Source: Haladaptatus pallidirubidus
GTDB taxonomy: Archaea; Halobacteriota; Halobacteria; Halobacteriales; Haladaptataceae
Direction of reading: 5' to 3'
Assembly: GCF_020700235.1 (NCBI RefSeq)
Contig: NZ_CP085303.1
Location: forward strand, 301,108-365,107
DNA: 64,000 bases
Shown here: positions 8,977 to 16,201 of the stretch, in pieces
Numbering within the stretch: position 1 is the first letter of the stretch
How the letters are laid out: each line of letters starts with the position of its first letter
The notes under the pieces: generated by a model
The model's input: only the letters and a program-made list of their open reading frames with translations
What the model was told of the DNA's origin: nothing
Databases searched by the model: none
Translations under genes and position numbers: made by a program

Positions 8977-10077
8977 CTATCTCAAAAACATTTTGCAGAA
9001 TTCTCCGATAGAGATCGACTGACTTCCCGAGTCGTCAGTCGACTGTTCAGAGTCACTGTCTGTTTCACTACTGGATGTGGTGTTATCGGAAGAACTTGTG
9101 TTCTCTGACGGCGAAGAACTTGATGACTGTTCTTCGTCACTACTTCCTTCATCACTACTAGACGACGAGTCACTACTGGTCGAGCCACCACTGGAACCCG
9201 AGTCTTCAGATGCCGATGGTTCTGATGACGAGGAATCCGAAGATGTGGAATCTTCACTCGTATCATTGTCGGACGAGTCTGTTGAATTGCTATCATTATC
9301 AGACTCGTTGTTAGATGAGTCGTCCTTAGTCTCATCACTGGATGAGTCCGTGTTGTCCTCGGTATCAGATGAGGTGGACGAACTCGAGATTCGGTTACCA
9401 ATCCACTCGAGTAATTCGTCAGTATCGTGATGTGGTGGGATAGTTTCGCCGTCGAGGACGAGTGTTGGGGTGAAGGTAACATCATGGTCACCAGCCGAAT
9501 AGCGGTTTTGCTCAACCTCATCATCGAATTTACCAGACGAAGCACGATCAATGATCGTACTACGGTTGGACACACTCGTCGACTGCATCCGGTTTTCCAT
9601 CTCACTGAACGAAACGTTCCCAGAGATGAGATCCGAGAACATGTAGTTGAAGAACTGCCAGTAATCGCCTGGCGAAACGTCCCAGACACCCATGGCAGCT
9701 TCCGAAATAAGAGGATCGCTATCGGAAATATAATAGGTTGAAGTACCATGCGAGGACGTCCCTGGTGGCTGGTATGCAAGCGCCCGGAACTGGAGGTTGA
9801 GATCACCAGAAGCGACATACTCGTTCAATACAGCTTCAAGATTGCCTCCACGAACAAATTCCTGTGTGTATGGGCATTTGAAGTTGCCGTACAGTTCTGC
9901 TGTAGGATTATCCTTGTCCGTTCCCATCGTCGCATACGTGAGTGCGTCTGTGTCGTCCGGAACTGGCGCATTAGAGATTTCTGCTGCACTAGCGGGAATT
10001 GTACTACCGAGGCCGACTGCTGCAACAACACCGGTTGTTTTCAAAAACGTTCTCCGCGAAGTGTTTCGCTCTGACAT
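8977..10077 (-). CDS. Tat-exported DsbA-like thioredoxin-fold protein with Ser/Asp-rich tail
   Basis: The protein has 366 residues. A Tat signal SRRTFLKTTGVVAAVGLGST ends at ASA. A DsbA-type thioredoxin fold spans about 40-230: the active-site helix reads FKCPYTQEFV, so only the first Cys of a CXXC is present (CPYT), and the cis-Pro region is VTFTPTLVLDG. Residues about 235-350 are almost entirely Ser, Asp, Glu, Asn and Thr, a flexible acidic linker typical of haloarchaeal surface proteins. The last residues are ISIGEFCKMFLR. Loss of the second Cys argues against simple disulfide oxidation; isomerase, reductase or binding roles remain possible. It is divergently placed from another DsbA-like gene at 10375. 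Confidence 0.8.
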   Translation of the reverse strand: MSERNTSRRTFLKTTGVVAAVGLGSTIPASAAEISNAPVPDDTDALTYATMGTDKDNPTAELYGNFKCPYTQEFVRGGNLEAVLNEYVASGDLNLQFRALAYQPPGTSSHGTSTYYISDSDPLISEAAMGVWDVSPGDYWQFFNYMFSDLISGNVSFSEMENRMQSTSVSNRSTIIDRASSGKFDDEVEQNRYSAGDHDVTFTPTLVLDGETIPPHHDTDELLEWIGNRISSSSTSSDTEDNTDSSSDETKDDSSNNESDNDSNSTDSSDNDTSEDSTSSDSSSSEPSASEDSGSSGGSTSSDSSSSSDEGSSDEEQSSSSSPSENTSSSDNTTSSSETDSDSEQSTDDSGSQSISIGEFCKMFLR

Positions 10078-10374
10078 CGCTTTTAGCGTATTTACCAGGG
10101 GTTATAGACCCGGTTAATCGTTCGCTGGATTGCATGATTTTGAACCTTTGCACAACAGTTTTGCTTTCCTCAACTACGAACGTCAGGAATCAGTTGAGCT
10201 TAATTGGTAGTTAATACTAGGTGACATAGTAAAAAGATAGCCATATCCTGGAACTTTTACGAACTTTTCACCACTCATTAATAGAGTAACGTGTTGACTG
10301 TATTTACATTATCTACAAGACTTCGGTCAACAGTCATAAGTAGTCTGAATGTGAAAATAAGAAAGCTAGAAAAT

Positions 10375-11238
10375 ATGAACCGACGTACCCTCCTCACAAA
10401 AGCTGTCCCGATCGGTCTCTTACTCGCTGGCTGTACTTCGCAATCAGATGAGTCAGACAATACCAACACTACGCACAATACGACAACAACGACAGCACAA
10501 CGAACAACATCTGTAACAACGACAAAAAGCTCATCAACAACAGAGACGACAAACCCCGAGACAGAAGAGCCCACGTCAACAGCTGAATCTACCTCAACCG
10601 CAGAGCCCACATCAACAGCTGAACCTACAACAGAGCAAACAACAAAAACCACACAAAGGACAACTACACCTTCTACTCCAGACCATCCGTCTACGAACGG
10701 TATTTTCGACGAACCAACGCATGGACCAACTCCATTTAGTGCGGACGCAACGTTAATCATCTTTGACGATCCGTCCTGTCCAAATTGTCTTCATTTCGAA
10801 CAAAAAACGGCTCCAAAACTCAAGCGCAATTATGTCGACACCGGGAAGCTCTCACTGGTATATCGATCGTACCCAGTTCTCGAAGAATGGGGTGTGCGAG
10901 CGACCTATGCGCTCGAAGCTACTTATAGCCGGAGTGAAAAAGACTTCTGGGAGTTAAAGGCATTTTATTTCGAAAACCAAGATTCATTCACTACGGAAAA
11001 TGTATTGTCAAAAACCAAACAATTTATTAATGAACAAACATCACTAAGTGGACGAGCGGTTGTTCGTGATGCGCAATCAAAAGCACAAAAAACACAAATA
11101 CAAGAGGATTTGTCTGTTGGCAAGAAATCAAAAGTTCGTGGAACGCCAACATGTTTTGCATTCCGATCGGATAAATATATTACAGATATTGTAGGAAGAC
11201 AGAGTTATAGTATATTCAAAAACGTACTCGGGCTGTAA
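10375..11238 (+). CDS. DsbA-like lipoprotein with Thr-rich linker
   Basis: The start at ATG 10375 places a signal peptide at the N-terminus (MNRRTLLTKAVPIGLLLAGC). The Arg pair and lipobox LAGC predict a Tat-type lipoprotein anchored outside the membrane; the upstream in-frame start at 10291 would mask it. After a linker of about 80 residues rich in Thr, Ser and Glu comes a DsbA-like thioredoxin fold with the complete active site CPNC (in FDDPSCPNCLHF) and a cis-Pro segment RGTPTCFAF. It probably forms or reshuffles disulfides in exported proteins. The neighbour at 8977 is a related protein with only one active-site Cys, so the pair may work together; that is inference. Confidence 0.82.
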   Translation: MNRRTLLTKAVPIGLLLAGCTSQSDESDNTNTTHNTTTTTAQRTTSVTTTKSSSTTETTNPETEEPTSTAESTSTAEPTSTAEPTTEQTTKTTQRTTTPSTPDHPSTNGIFDEPTHGPTPFSADATLIIFDDPSCPNCLHFEQKTAPKLKRNYVDTGKLSLVYRSYPVLEEWGVRATYALEATYSRSEKDFWELKAFYFENQDSFTTENVLSKTKQFINEQTSLSGRAVVRDAQSKAQKTQIQEDLSVGKKSKVRGTPTCFAFRSDKYITDIVGRQSYSIFKNVLGL

Positions 11239-11351
11239 ACGTCACGACCTACGTTCATTCTGTAGTAACATTGCCGATTTTGATCCATTCAGCAAGAGTC
11301 GATTATTGAGAATCTGCTCTAAAAGTGTGATTTACTAACGCAGTGAACGAA

Positions 11352-11372
11352 CCCCGCGGTCAAGCCGCGGGG
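11352..11372 (-). ncRNA. Terminal hairpin overlapping tnpB stop; probable 3' region of the TnpB guide RNA (omega RNA)
   Basis: The stem CCCCGCGG/CCGCGGGG with loop TCAAG overlaps the tnpB stop codon (11360-11362). In characterised TnpB systems the guide RNA derives from the 3' end of tnpB and the adjacent transposon end, so this position fits. Transcription and processing are not visible from sequence. Confidence 0.4.
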
Positions 11373-12595
11373 CTTCCTGCTTCTACGACGTGCTTTGCAT
11401 CCACCCGTCCCGAATAACGAGCGAACGCAGGGAGCATGGTCTGCACAGGCGTTGATTCGGACCGTCCCGGCCCTACATGAAGAGAATTGAGTCCCCTGTC
11501 GAGGATGTTCTTTGCCGCGTTCAAGTCTCGGTCTTCCGTGTGACCGCACGCCGGACACGAATGTTCCCGAACCCACAGCGGCTTTGACGTTTCCACACCG
11601 CACTGGTTGCACTCTTTCGTCGTACCGCGAGCATCGACACGAACAACGTGCGTTCCGTGAAGGTTGCCCTTGTATTCCAGCAAATCGAGGAACCGTGACC
11701 ACGAAGCGTCTTGCTTGTTTTTCGCCGATTGACTCGTTTCGAGCATTTGCTTCACATCCAAGTCTTCGACCGCTACTACGTCGTACGCTTTGACAAGCCA
11801 CGTCGAAAGTTTGTGCTGAAAGTCGAGCACCTTCCATCGGATGCGTCGTTTCGCACGGGCGACTTTCTGGCGCTGTTTCTCCCAGTTGGCCGAGCCGTGT
11901 TGCTTGCGGTCGAGCAAGCGCTGTTGGCGGGCGTACTGGTCGTACTCCGATTCCAAGTCCAAACATTCGACCGACAGGTTGTCGGATGTGTGAATGTATG
12001 ACTGGATGCCGAGGTCTACGCCGATACAGTCGGCGCGGTCGATGTCTTCCGGGTCTGGTTTCGCGGGAGTATCCATTTCGACTACGAAACAAGCGAACCA
12101 TGCACCCGTCCGTTCTTTCTTGAGAATGGCGCGTTTGACGTTTTTCGTGTCGGGCAAGTCGCGGTGTGCTCGTATCGGTATCTCGCCGATTTTCGAGAGG
12201 GTAAGCGTCCCGAAGTCGTGGCCCGTCGTGTGATTGACGTTGAAGCCTTCTGACTGGTACGCTACTGACCGGAACTCGCCCGTGCCTTGCCACTTGAGCC
12301 ATCCCGTCTTGCGACCGTTCTCGCGGTGCTTTTTGAGCACCTTCTGGTCTTTTTGTATCTGTGAGACCGTCTGTTGGGCCGCGTGTGCCGACACTTCGGC
12401 GAACATCGGCCATCGTCGTTTCCAACCGGTGAGTTTCCGATGTTGGTCGTAGGCACTCGGACGGTCGTTCCGCGGTGATCGGTAGTAGTCGCGGACGGCG
12501 TGGTTTCGAATCTGTCGGTGAATCTCGATATGTCTCCACGCTTCGCTCGCTACGTCTTCGTCGGGATACGCGCGAAATCGAAACGTGCAGTCCAT
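11360..12595 (-). CDS. tnpB: TnpB, RNA-guided nuclease of IS200/IS605 family
   Basis: This full-length 411-residue TnpB has a RuvC-like core with all three acidic residues in place: Asp194 in CIGVDLGIQSY, Glu277 in VVAVEDLDVKQM and Asp357 in TEDRDLNAAKNIL. Between the last two lies a zinc ribbon with Cys329, Cys332, Cys347 and Cys350 (CNQCG and CPACG). The N-terminal helical/wedge region begins MDCTFRFRAYPDEDV. TnpB proteins cut DNA at sites chosen by a guide RNA from the element's end, adjacent to a short target motif. The stop codon is inside the terminal hairpin. A small frame ends three bases before the start. Nothing suggests inactivation. Confidence 0.93.
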   Translation of the reverse strand: MDCTFRFRAYPDEDVASEAWRHIEIHRQIRNHAVRDYYRSPRNDRPSAYDQHRKLTGWKRRWPMFAEVSAHAAQQTVSQIQKDQKVLKKHRENGRKTGWLKWQGTGEFRSVAYQSEGFNVNHTTGHDFGTLTLSKIGEIPIRAHRDLPDTKNVKRAILKKERTGAWFACFVVEMDTPAKPDPEDIDRADCIGVDLGIQSYIHTSDNLSVECLDLESEYDQYARQQRLLDRKQHGSANWEKQRQKVARAKRRIRWKVLDFQHKLSTWLVKAYDVVAVEDLDVKQMLETSQSAKNKQDASWSRFLDLLEYKGNLHGTHVVRVDARGTTKECNQCGVETSKPLWVREHSCPACGHTEDRDLNAAKNILDRGLNSLHVGPGRSESTPVQTMLPAFARYSGRVDAKHVVEAGSPAA

Positions 12596-12598
12596 CGG

Positions 12599-12727
12599 CT
12601 ACTCGGACTCCGCCTCTTGCTGTTCGCGAATGGCTTTTTGAAGTAGCCCGCTCGGGGAGAGGTGCGGCTGGTCGTCCAACCACTCGCCGAGTTCGTCTGG
12701 GACCGATACTGTATATCGTCTTGTCAC
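12599..12727 (-). CDS. Small ribbon-helix-helix-like protein upstream of tnpB
   Basis: A 42-residue frame from GTG 12727 reads TRRYTVSVPDELGEWLDDQ then SPSGLLQKAIREQQEAESE. A basic beta strand followed by two helices is the pattern of ribbon-helix-helix (CopG/Arc-type) DNA-binding proteins. It ends three bases before tnpB and is probably cotranscribed with it. A longer frame to 12826 exists, but the extra N-terminus runs through the element's hairpin region. A regulatory role for tnpB is inferred from fold pattern and position only. Confidence 0.55.
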   Translation of the reverse strand: MTRRYTVSVPDELGEWLDDQPHLSPSGLLQKAIREQQEAESE

Positions 12728-12877
12728 AGCTACTGATACGTACTGTTGCGTAATATGTGCAACGGTAGCTACCCGGACGATGAAATAGCGTACGCGATTC
12801 ACCCTCGGAGTCAAGCCCCGAGGCACTCTCGCTGTATTTTCTGTAGAAAACCCTCACGCTCTAGCGTGGGGAAGCTG

Positions 12878-13756
12878 TTATTGCTTGATTCCCATCCCGT
12901 TTTGTTCGAGAAGATGAGCAACAATTGCCTTTTCCCATTGTACTCGTGTCGCAAGGTTAGTCCCATATCGAGTGGCTTCAATAAGGAATCCAGGGATTTG
13001 GAGATCTGCCGCAACTTTGTGAGTGAGAAGCGGTCGGATTCCATGCAGAGTATTTCCAACCTTGAAGTCATATAGCGACCGGAATGAATCGAGTCGCTGG
13101 TTCATATATTCGACAGTACGACGAGCATCCTCGCGAGCGCCATCAACATATGTTGGATAAATCGCTTGTCCAACGCCATTTGGACCTTCACGTTCCCAGA
13201 GAATTCCGTGGGAACTGTGAAGACTGATGAAGACATCTGGATCAGCTTCTTCAATAACTTCCCACAATGCCTGGGCTAGTTTTGTTTTTGGTGTTCTTCC
13301 AGGTGGGAATTGATCATTCAGATCCCCATTTTCGTTAATGTAGGTGTTGTTTCTAATGGCAACAGGGTTTGCTTCTGGGAGAAGAACTAATTTTCCAGAG
13401 TTGATTGACCAATCGTGAACGTCGTATACTGTTTGCCAGGTTGCTGGTTCAATTCCCTGAAGCCCACCAACTACAACAGCAGTTGGCCCTGGAATTCGAG
13501 ATTCAGTCGTGTGTACCTCAACTTCTTCTTTTGTTCCCTCAAGAATCGTTTCCTTTGAATGAGATTGTCGTATTGGACAGAACTCATCGTCATCTCCCAA
13601 GACTTTGCCAACTTGTGATACACCAAGTGTAGAGAATGCAGCAATCCCTGCGGATTTTGTCAAAAATGACCGACGCGATTTATCCGGAGCAGAGTTCGTC
13701 TGCTCATCGTTTTCTGCACTATACGTCTTCCTGGAGCAGTTCCTGTCTGACTTCAT
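12878..13756 (-). CDS. Tat-exported M14/aspartoacylase-like paralogue with degraded zinc site
   Basis: This 292-residue protein is clearly homologous to the exported protein at 7877 (shared GKLVLLPEANPVAIRNNTY-type segment, WEREGPNGVGQAIYPTY, and a Tat signal KSRRSFLTKSAGIAAFSTLG). The zinc motif that reads HGNE in the paralogue is here QGIE (GGLQGIEPA), so the His ligand is gone, and the substrate-binding NLNRQFPP has become DLNDQFPP, losing the Arg. The third-ligand His is kept (ISLHSSHG). It is probably a pseudoenzyme that binds rather than cleaves, or it has a changed mechanism. The TnpB element ends at its stop codon without truncating it. Confidence 0.8.
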   Translation of the reverse strand: MKSDRNCSRKTYSAENDEQTNSAPDKSRRSFLTKSAGIAAFSTLGVSQVGKVLGDDDEFCPIRQSHSKETILEGTKEEVEVHTTESRIPGPTAVVVGGLQGIEPATWQTVYDVHDWSINSGKLVLLPEANPVAIRNNTYINENGDLNDQFPPGRTPKTKLAQALWEVIEEADPDVFISLHSSHGILWEREGPNGVGQAIYPTYVDGAREDARRTVEYMNQRLDSFRSLYDFKVGNTLHGIRPLLTHKVAADLQIPGFLIEATRYGTNLATRVQWEKAIVAHLLEQNGMGIKQ

Positions 13757-13938
13757 GACTTTAATATTAATACGAAATTATCCATTCCGTACTGTGTAGT
13801 GCAATAAAGGGAGTCTTTATTAATTTTGCGATCTGAAAGAGTAAGAATGAAGATGCTAGTGACAAATTGGCAGAAATTTGGCTCAATATTTCAATAGTAG
13901 TTGAATTTATCTAACTCAATCATATTCTGATTAGGTCA

Positions 13939-14541
13939 TTAAATATCGACTGGACAGCCATTGATTGTACTATTACGCATTCCATCTGCGAGCCAATAAA
14001 TCGAGAACAAGAAAACAACAAGAGCAAGTGCGGAAAAAGAGAGACCATCAAAAGGGAGAAGAGTAAGCACGCTTGTTGCGCCAACAAAGGAAAGAATTCC
14101 AGTAAGAACGACAGATCCACATGCTGCACACCCGGCACCGAGGGTTCCAAAAATGACACCAATCGCACTACCGGTTCCACCTTGAATATTCACCTGATTT
14201 TCACGGAAGTGATAAACTACCATCGCAAAGTTGATACCGAATAGACCAGAGCTTGCGATGAGAAAAACTTCCTTTACTGGAGAAAAGGCCGTCCCAATAA
14301 TAGGATACAAGTGAATAAGTATCGAGAACTGTTGCTCTGGGGTCATAAACTCACCAAGGAGAGTTGTCCGAACGAGCTCAGTATTTTGCGAGAGAACAAA
14401 GACTGACAATCCAACGAAAAACGAACCCAGAAAGAGAACGGCGTATTGAGGGATTGAAAGAACAAGCCGAACTGTCCGGCCAGTTGCTCTAACATCGTTT
14501 ATGTCCGTCGGAAAACGGGTTTGAATACGTGAAAATGGCAT
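13939..14541 (-). CDS. Polytopic membrane protein with CAAC motif, function unknown
   Basis: This 200-residue integral membrane protein has about five hydrophobic helices: LVLSIPQYAVLFLGSFFVGL, EVFLIASSGLFGINFAMVVY, IGVIFGTLGAGCAACGSVVL, a following TGILSFVGATSVLTLLPF, and ALALVVFLFSIYWLADGM. The Cys pair in GAGCAACGS sits within a helix and could bind a metal or form a disulfide. No transporter or enzyme family is recognised. It stands alone between the exported M14-like paralogue and a zinc-finger-like gene; context gives no function. Confidence 0.72.
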   Translation of the reverse strand: MPFSRIQTRFPTDINDVRATGRTVRLVLSIPQYAVLFLGSFFVGLSVFVLSQNTELVRTTLLGEFMTPEQQFSILIHLYPIIGTAFSPVKEVFLIASSGLFGINFAMVVYHFRENQVNIQGGTGSAIGVIFGTLGAGCAACGSVVLTGILSFVGATSVLTLLPFDGLSFSALALVVFLFSIYWLADGMRNSTINGCPVDI

Positions 14542-14740
14542 GATTATCTCTTTAATGGTTGTGTTACCGTAGTAGCGACTGGACTACTAACCATCCTTGT
14601 AACGGGTACTCGTAGTGGGAAATAAAGACTTTTTTGGTTTATCCACAACACGGGTCTATCCAACATAGATAACAGAAGCAATTCATCTATAAATTATGTG
14701 GTAATAATTTTCATCTCCACGTCTTAAATACGGTTTTATA

Positions 14741-15082
14741 TCACATCCAGCGTTCACAATTCCCGCATGGCTGGAGACCCCGTCTTTTTGCTTCGCTCCG
14801 AGATATGGTTGAGATAGTACGATTTGTATCGCAACTGTGGCAAATAATTTCCTCATCAGTGATTTCGTGATATGCATACGAATCATTGCTCCGAAGAATT
14901 GCAACTAAATCACCATCACAGCGATCGTCCTTGGCCGCACGTTGTTGCCGTTTTTCTCTGGAAGGATACGTATTTTTTGACTGATTAATATCACTACATC
15001 TATGCCCACCGAGATTTACGACGAGTTTTCCACACTTTCCACATTCATTAAAAGGAAACGAAGCTTTCGATTCAGAGGGCAT
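14741..15082 (-). CDS. Small zinc-binding protein, function unknown
   Basis: From ATG 15082 the protein has 113 residues; a start at 15094 adds only four. It has two Cys groups at the N-terminal side (CGKCGK, then GGHRC) and two more at the C-terminal side (IICHSCD and PCGNC), the pattern of zinc ribbons. The middle is basic and polar (KNTYPSREKRQQRAAKDD). No signal peptide or helix is seen. A nucleic-acid-binding role is plausible from composition but not demonstrable. Confidence 0.6.
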   Translation of the reverse strand: MPSESKASFPFNECGKCGKLVVNLGGHRCSDINQSKNTYPSREKRQQRAAKDDRCDGDLVAILRSNDSYAYHEITDEEIICHSCDTNRTISTISRSEAKRRGLQPCGNCERWM

Positions 15083-15189
15083 TATATCGATCAATGGCGC
15101 ATCGTTATTTAACCACGTTGATTCAGTGTTTGACTATTGTACATCACTACCTACGTGCAAATTGCTGTAAGTGGCCTGAAAAATCCTCA

Positions 15190-15597
15190 TTATTGGTTCT
15201 GTTTTGTATGATCTTCTTCGTGGTTCGCAACAATCTGTTCAATTGTATTGAGATTTTGAAGAACCTCATCAACATCTGCTCCATCCTGAAGTGCCTTTGT
15301 TGAGGCGGTAAGCGCTTTGAGGTGATGCAATGCTCCTGCATCAATATCGCCGAATTGAGCTCTGTACTCTTCATCTTCTTCATAGCCCTTCCTCAGTAGT
15401 GCGTCATGAATCTCTTCAAGACCCTGGGCTAACAAAATCGCGTCCTCTCCTTGCTGAATAGCATTTACTGCAGCGGATGCTGCGAGTGCCTGCATTTGAA
15501 ATGTAGGATTGTCAATAGCCTTGGTCAATTCATCGGGTGAGAGATCGAAGAACTCAGCGATGTCGCAAAGCTCCTCTTCGTCGATGTCATACTTCAT
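15190..15597 (-). CDS. Acidic helical protein, function unknown
   Basis: This 135-residue, very acidic protein starts at ATG 15597. It begins MKYDIDEEELCDIAEFFDLS, resembling a short HTH- or death-fold-like helical module, followed by Ala-rich helices (QMQALAASAAVNAIQQGEDA) and ending NHEEDHTKQNQ. No signal, membrane helix or catalytic motif is seen. It is transcribed in the same direction as the zinc-binding gene at 14741 but separated from it by about 107 bases. I do not recognise it. Confidence 0.65.
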   Translation of the reverse strand: MKYDIDEEELCDIAEFFDLSPDELTKAIDNPTFQMQALAASAAVNAIQQGEDAILLAQGLEEIHDALLRKGYEEDEEYRAQFGDIDAGALHHLKALTASTKALQDGADVDEVLQNLNTIEQIVANHEEDHTKQNQ

Positions 15598-15722
15598 ATG
15601 AATACCTCATTATTTTCCTAATTAAAACAAATTCCGATAAAAGAAATTTTTGGCGATCAAACACTGCGATTACTGAGCACGGAGACTACTGTCGCACAAA
15701 ATCTTTCCAGAGCTTTGTTCTC

Positions 15723-15759
15723 TTGACATCCTCCCTGCCCTGAAGGACGAGGCTTTCTC
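15723..15759 (+). repeat. IS200/IS605 (TnpB-element) end relic
   Basis: TTGACATCCTCCCTGCCCTG followed by AAGGACGAGGCTTTCTC matches the recurring haloarchaeal TnpB-element terminus pattern (ACATCCTCCC, short stem with a TGAAG loop, GGCTT). No tnpB lies next to it. It is one of five similar relics in this window. Confidence 0.6.
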
Positions 15760-16173
15760 TCTGTGTTGATAGTGCTCAAGCGCTCCCATTCGCTGATCTC
15801 ATTTTCTGAGTCACCAGCGTTAACAAGATCGAGATACGACATAAATATCGATAAATACCACAACTAATTAATTGAATCTGAATGCATTCGCATATTATAT
15901 TATTTCATTCTGCAAGCGAAGAATATATAGGTTAGTGTGTTTTCGTAACTAACGCCGAGTGATTAATTAGTCATGTTTGCTCGGTCACGTGGGGATTAGG
16001 TAGTCATTAGCTACTGTCCCCCCGTGTAACTGCGCCGAAGTCCACGGACTCTTGCGTCTACGTAATCAACTAGCAGAGAGATTATTATCTACAAAATATG
16101 TCATTAAGATATGAAATTGCAAATTTCAATATGACTTAGTTGTCTCTTCTGCCTATGTTTATCGTCACAAAGC

Positions 16174-16182
16174 TTATTAATA
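16174..16182 (+). promoter_or_regulatory. TATA-like box for the PQQ-propeller gene
   Basis: TTATTAATA is centred about 24 bases before ATG 16202, consistent with a leaderless transcript beginning at the start codon. This supports the chosen start. Confidence 0.5.
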
Positions 16183-16201
16183 CATGATATAGAATATAAG
16201 T

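Larger units (their letters stand above)
11335..12875 (-). mobile_element. IS200/IS605-type element carrying only TnpB
   Basis: The element carries tnpB and a small upstream frame but no TnpA (Y1 transposase). Its 3' side holds a perfect 8-bp hairpin (CCCCGCGG/CCGCGGGG at 11352-11372) overlapping the tnpB stop codon. The other side has a 6-bp hairpin at 12803-12823 and a longer one at 12852-12871 (CCTCACGCT with AGCGTGGGG, one G-T pair). It ends within a few bases of the stop codon of the exported M14-like paralogue at 12878. Mobility would need TnpA in trans. Exact ends are estimated from the hairpins. Confidence 0.8.
15598..16201. other. Intergenic region with a transposon-end relic and a possible truncated gene start
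   Basis: A minus-strand frame from ATG 15842 reads MSYLDLVNAGDSENEISEWE and continues only about ten codons before entering the transposon-end-like sequence at 15723-15759. This looks like the start of a gene cut by an element. The rest (15860-16170) is AT-rich spacer, with a promoter for the downstream gene at its end. Nothing else could be supported. Confidence 0.35.

Noticed and set aside
9077..9430. A 117-codon plus-strand Ser/Glu/Asp-rich frame
   Set aside because: Antisense reading of the low-complexity tail of the DsbA-like gene; no independent start signal.
8982..9818. A 278-codon minus-strand frame
   Set aside because: Shadow frame of the exported DsbA-like gene, produced by its repetitive Ser/Asp codons.
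10278..10760. A 160-codon Val-rich minus-strand frame
   Set aside because: Antisense of the Thr/Ser linker of the lipoprotein; hydrophobic character is an artefact of ACA/ACG codons read backwards.
11319..12857. A 512-codon minus-strand open frame
   Set aside because: It is an out-of-frame shadow of tnpB: Arg/Ser/Thr-rich with no domain, while the overlapping frame encodes a complete TnpB.
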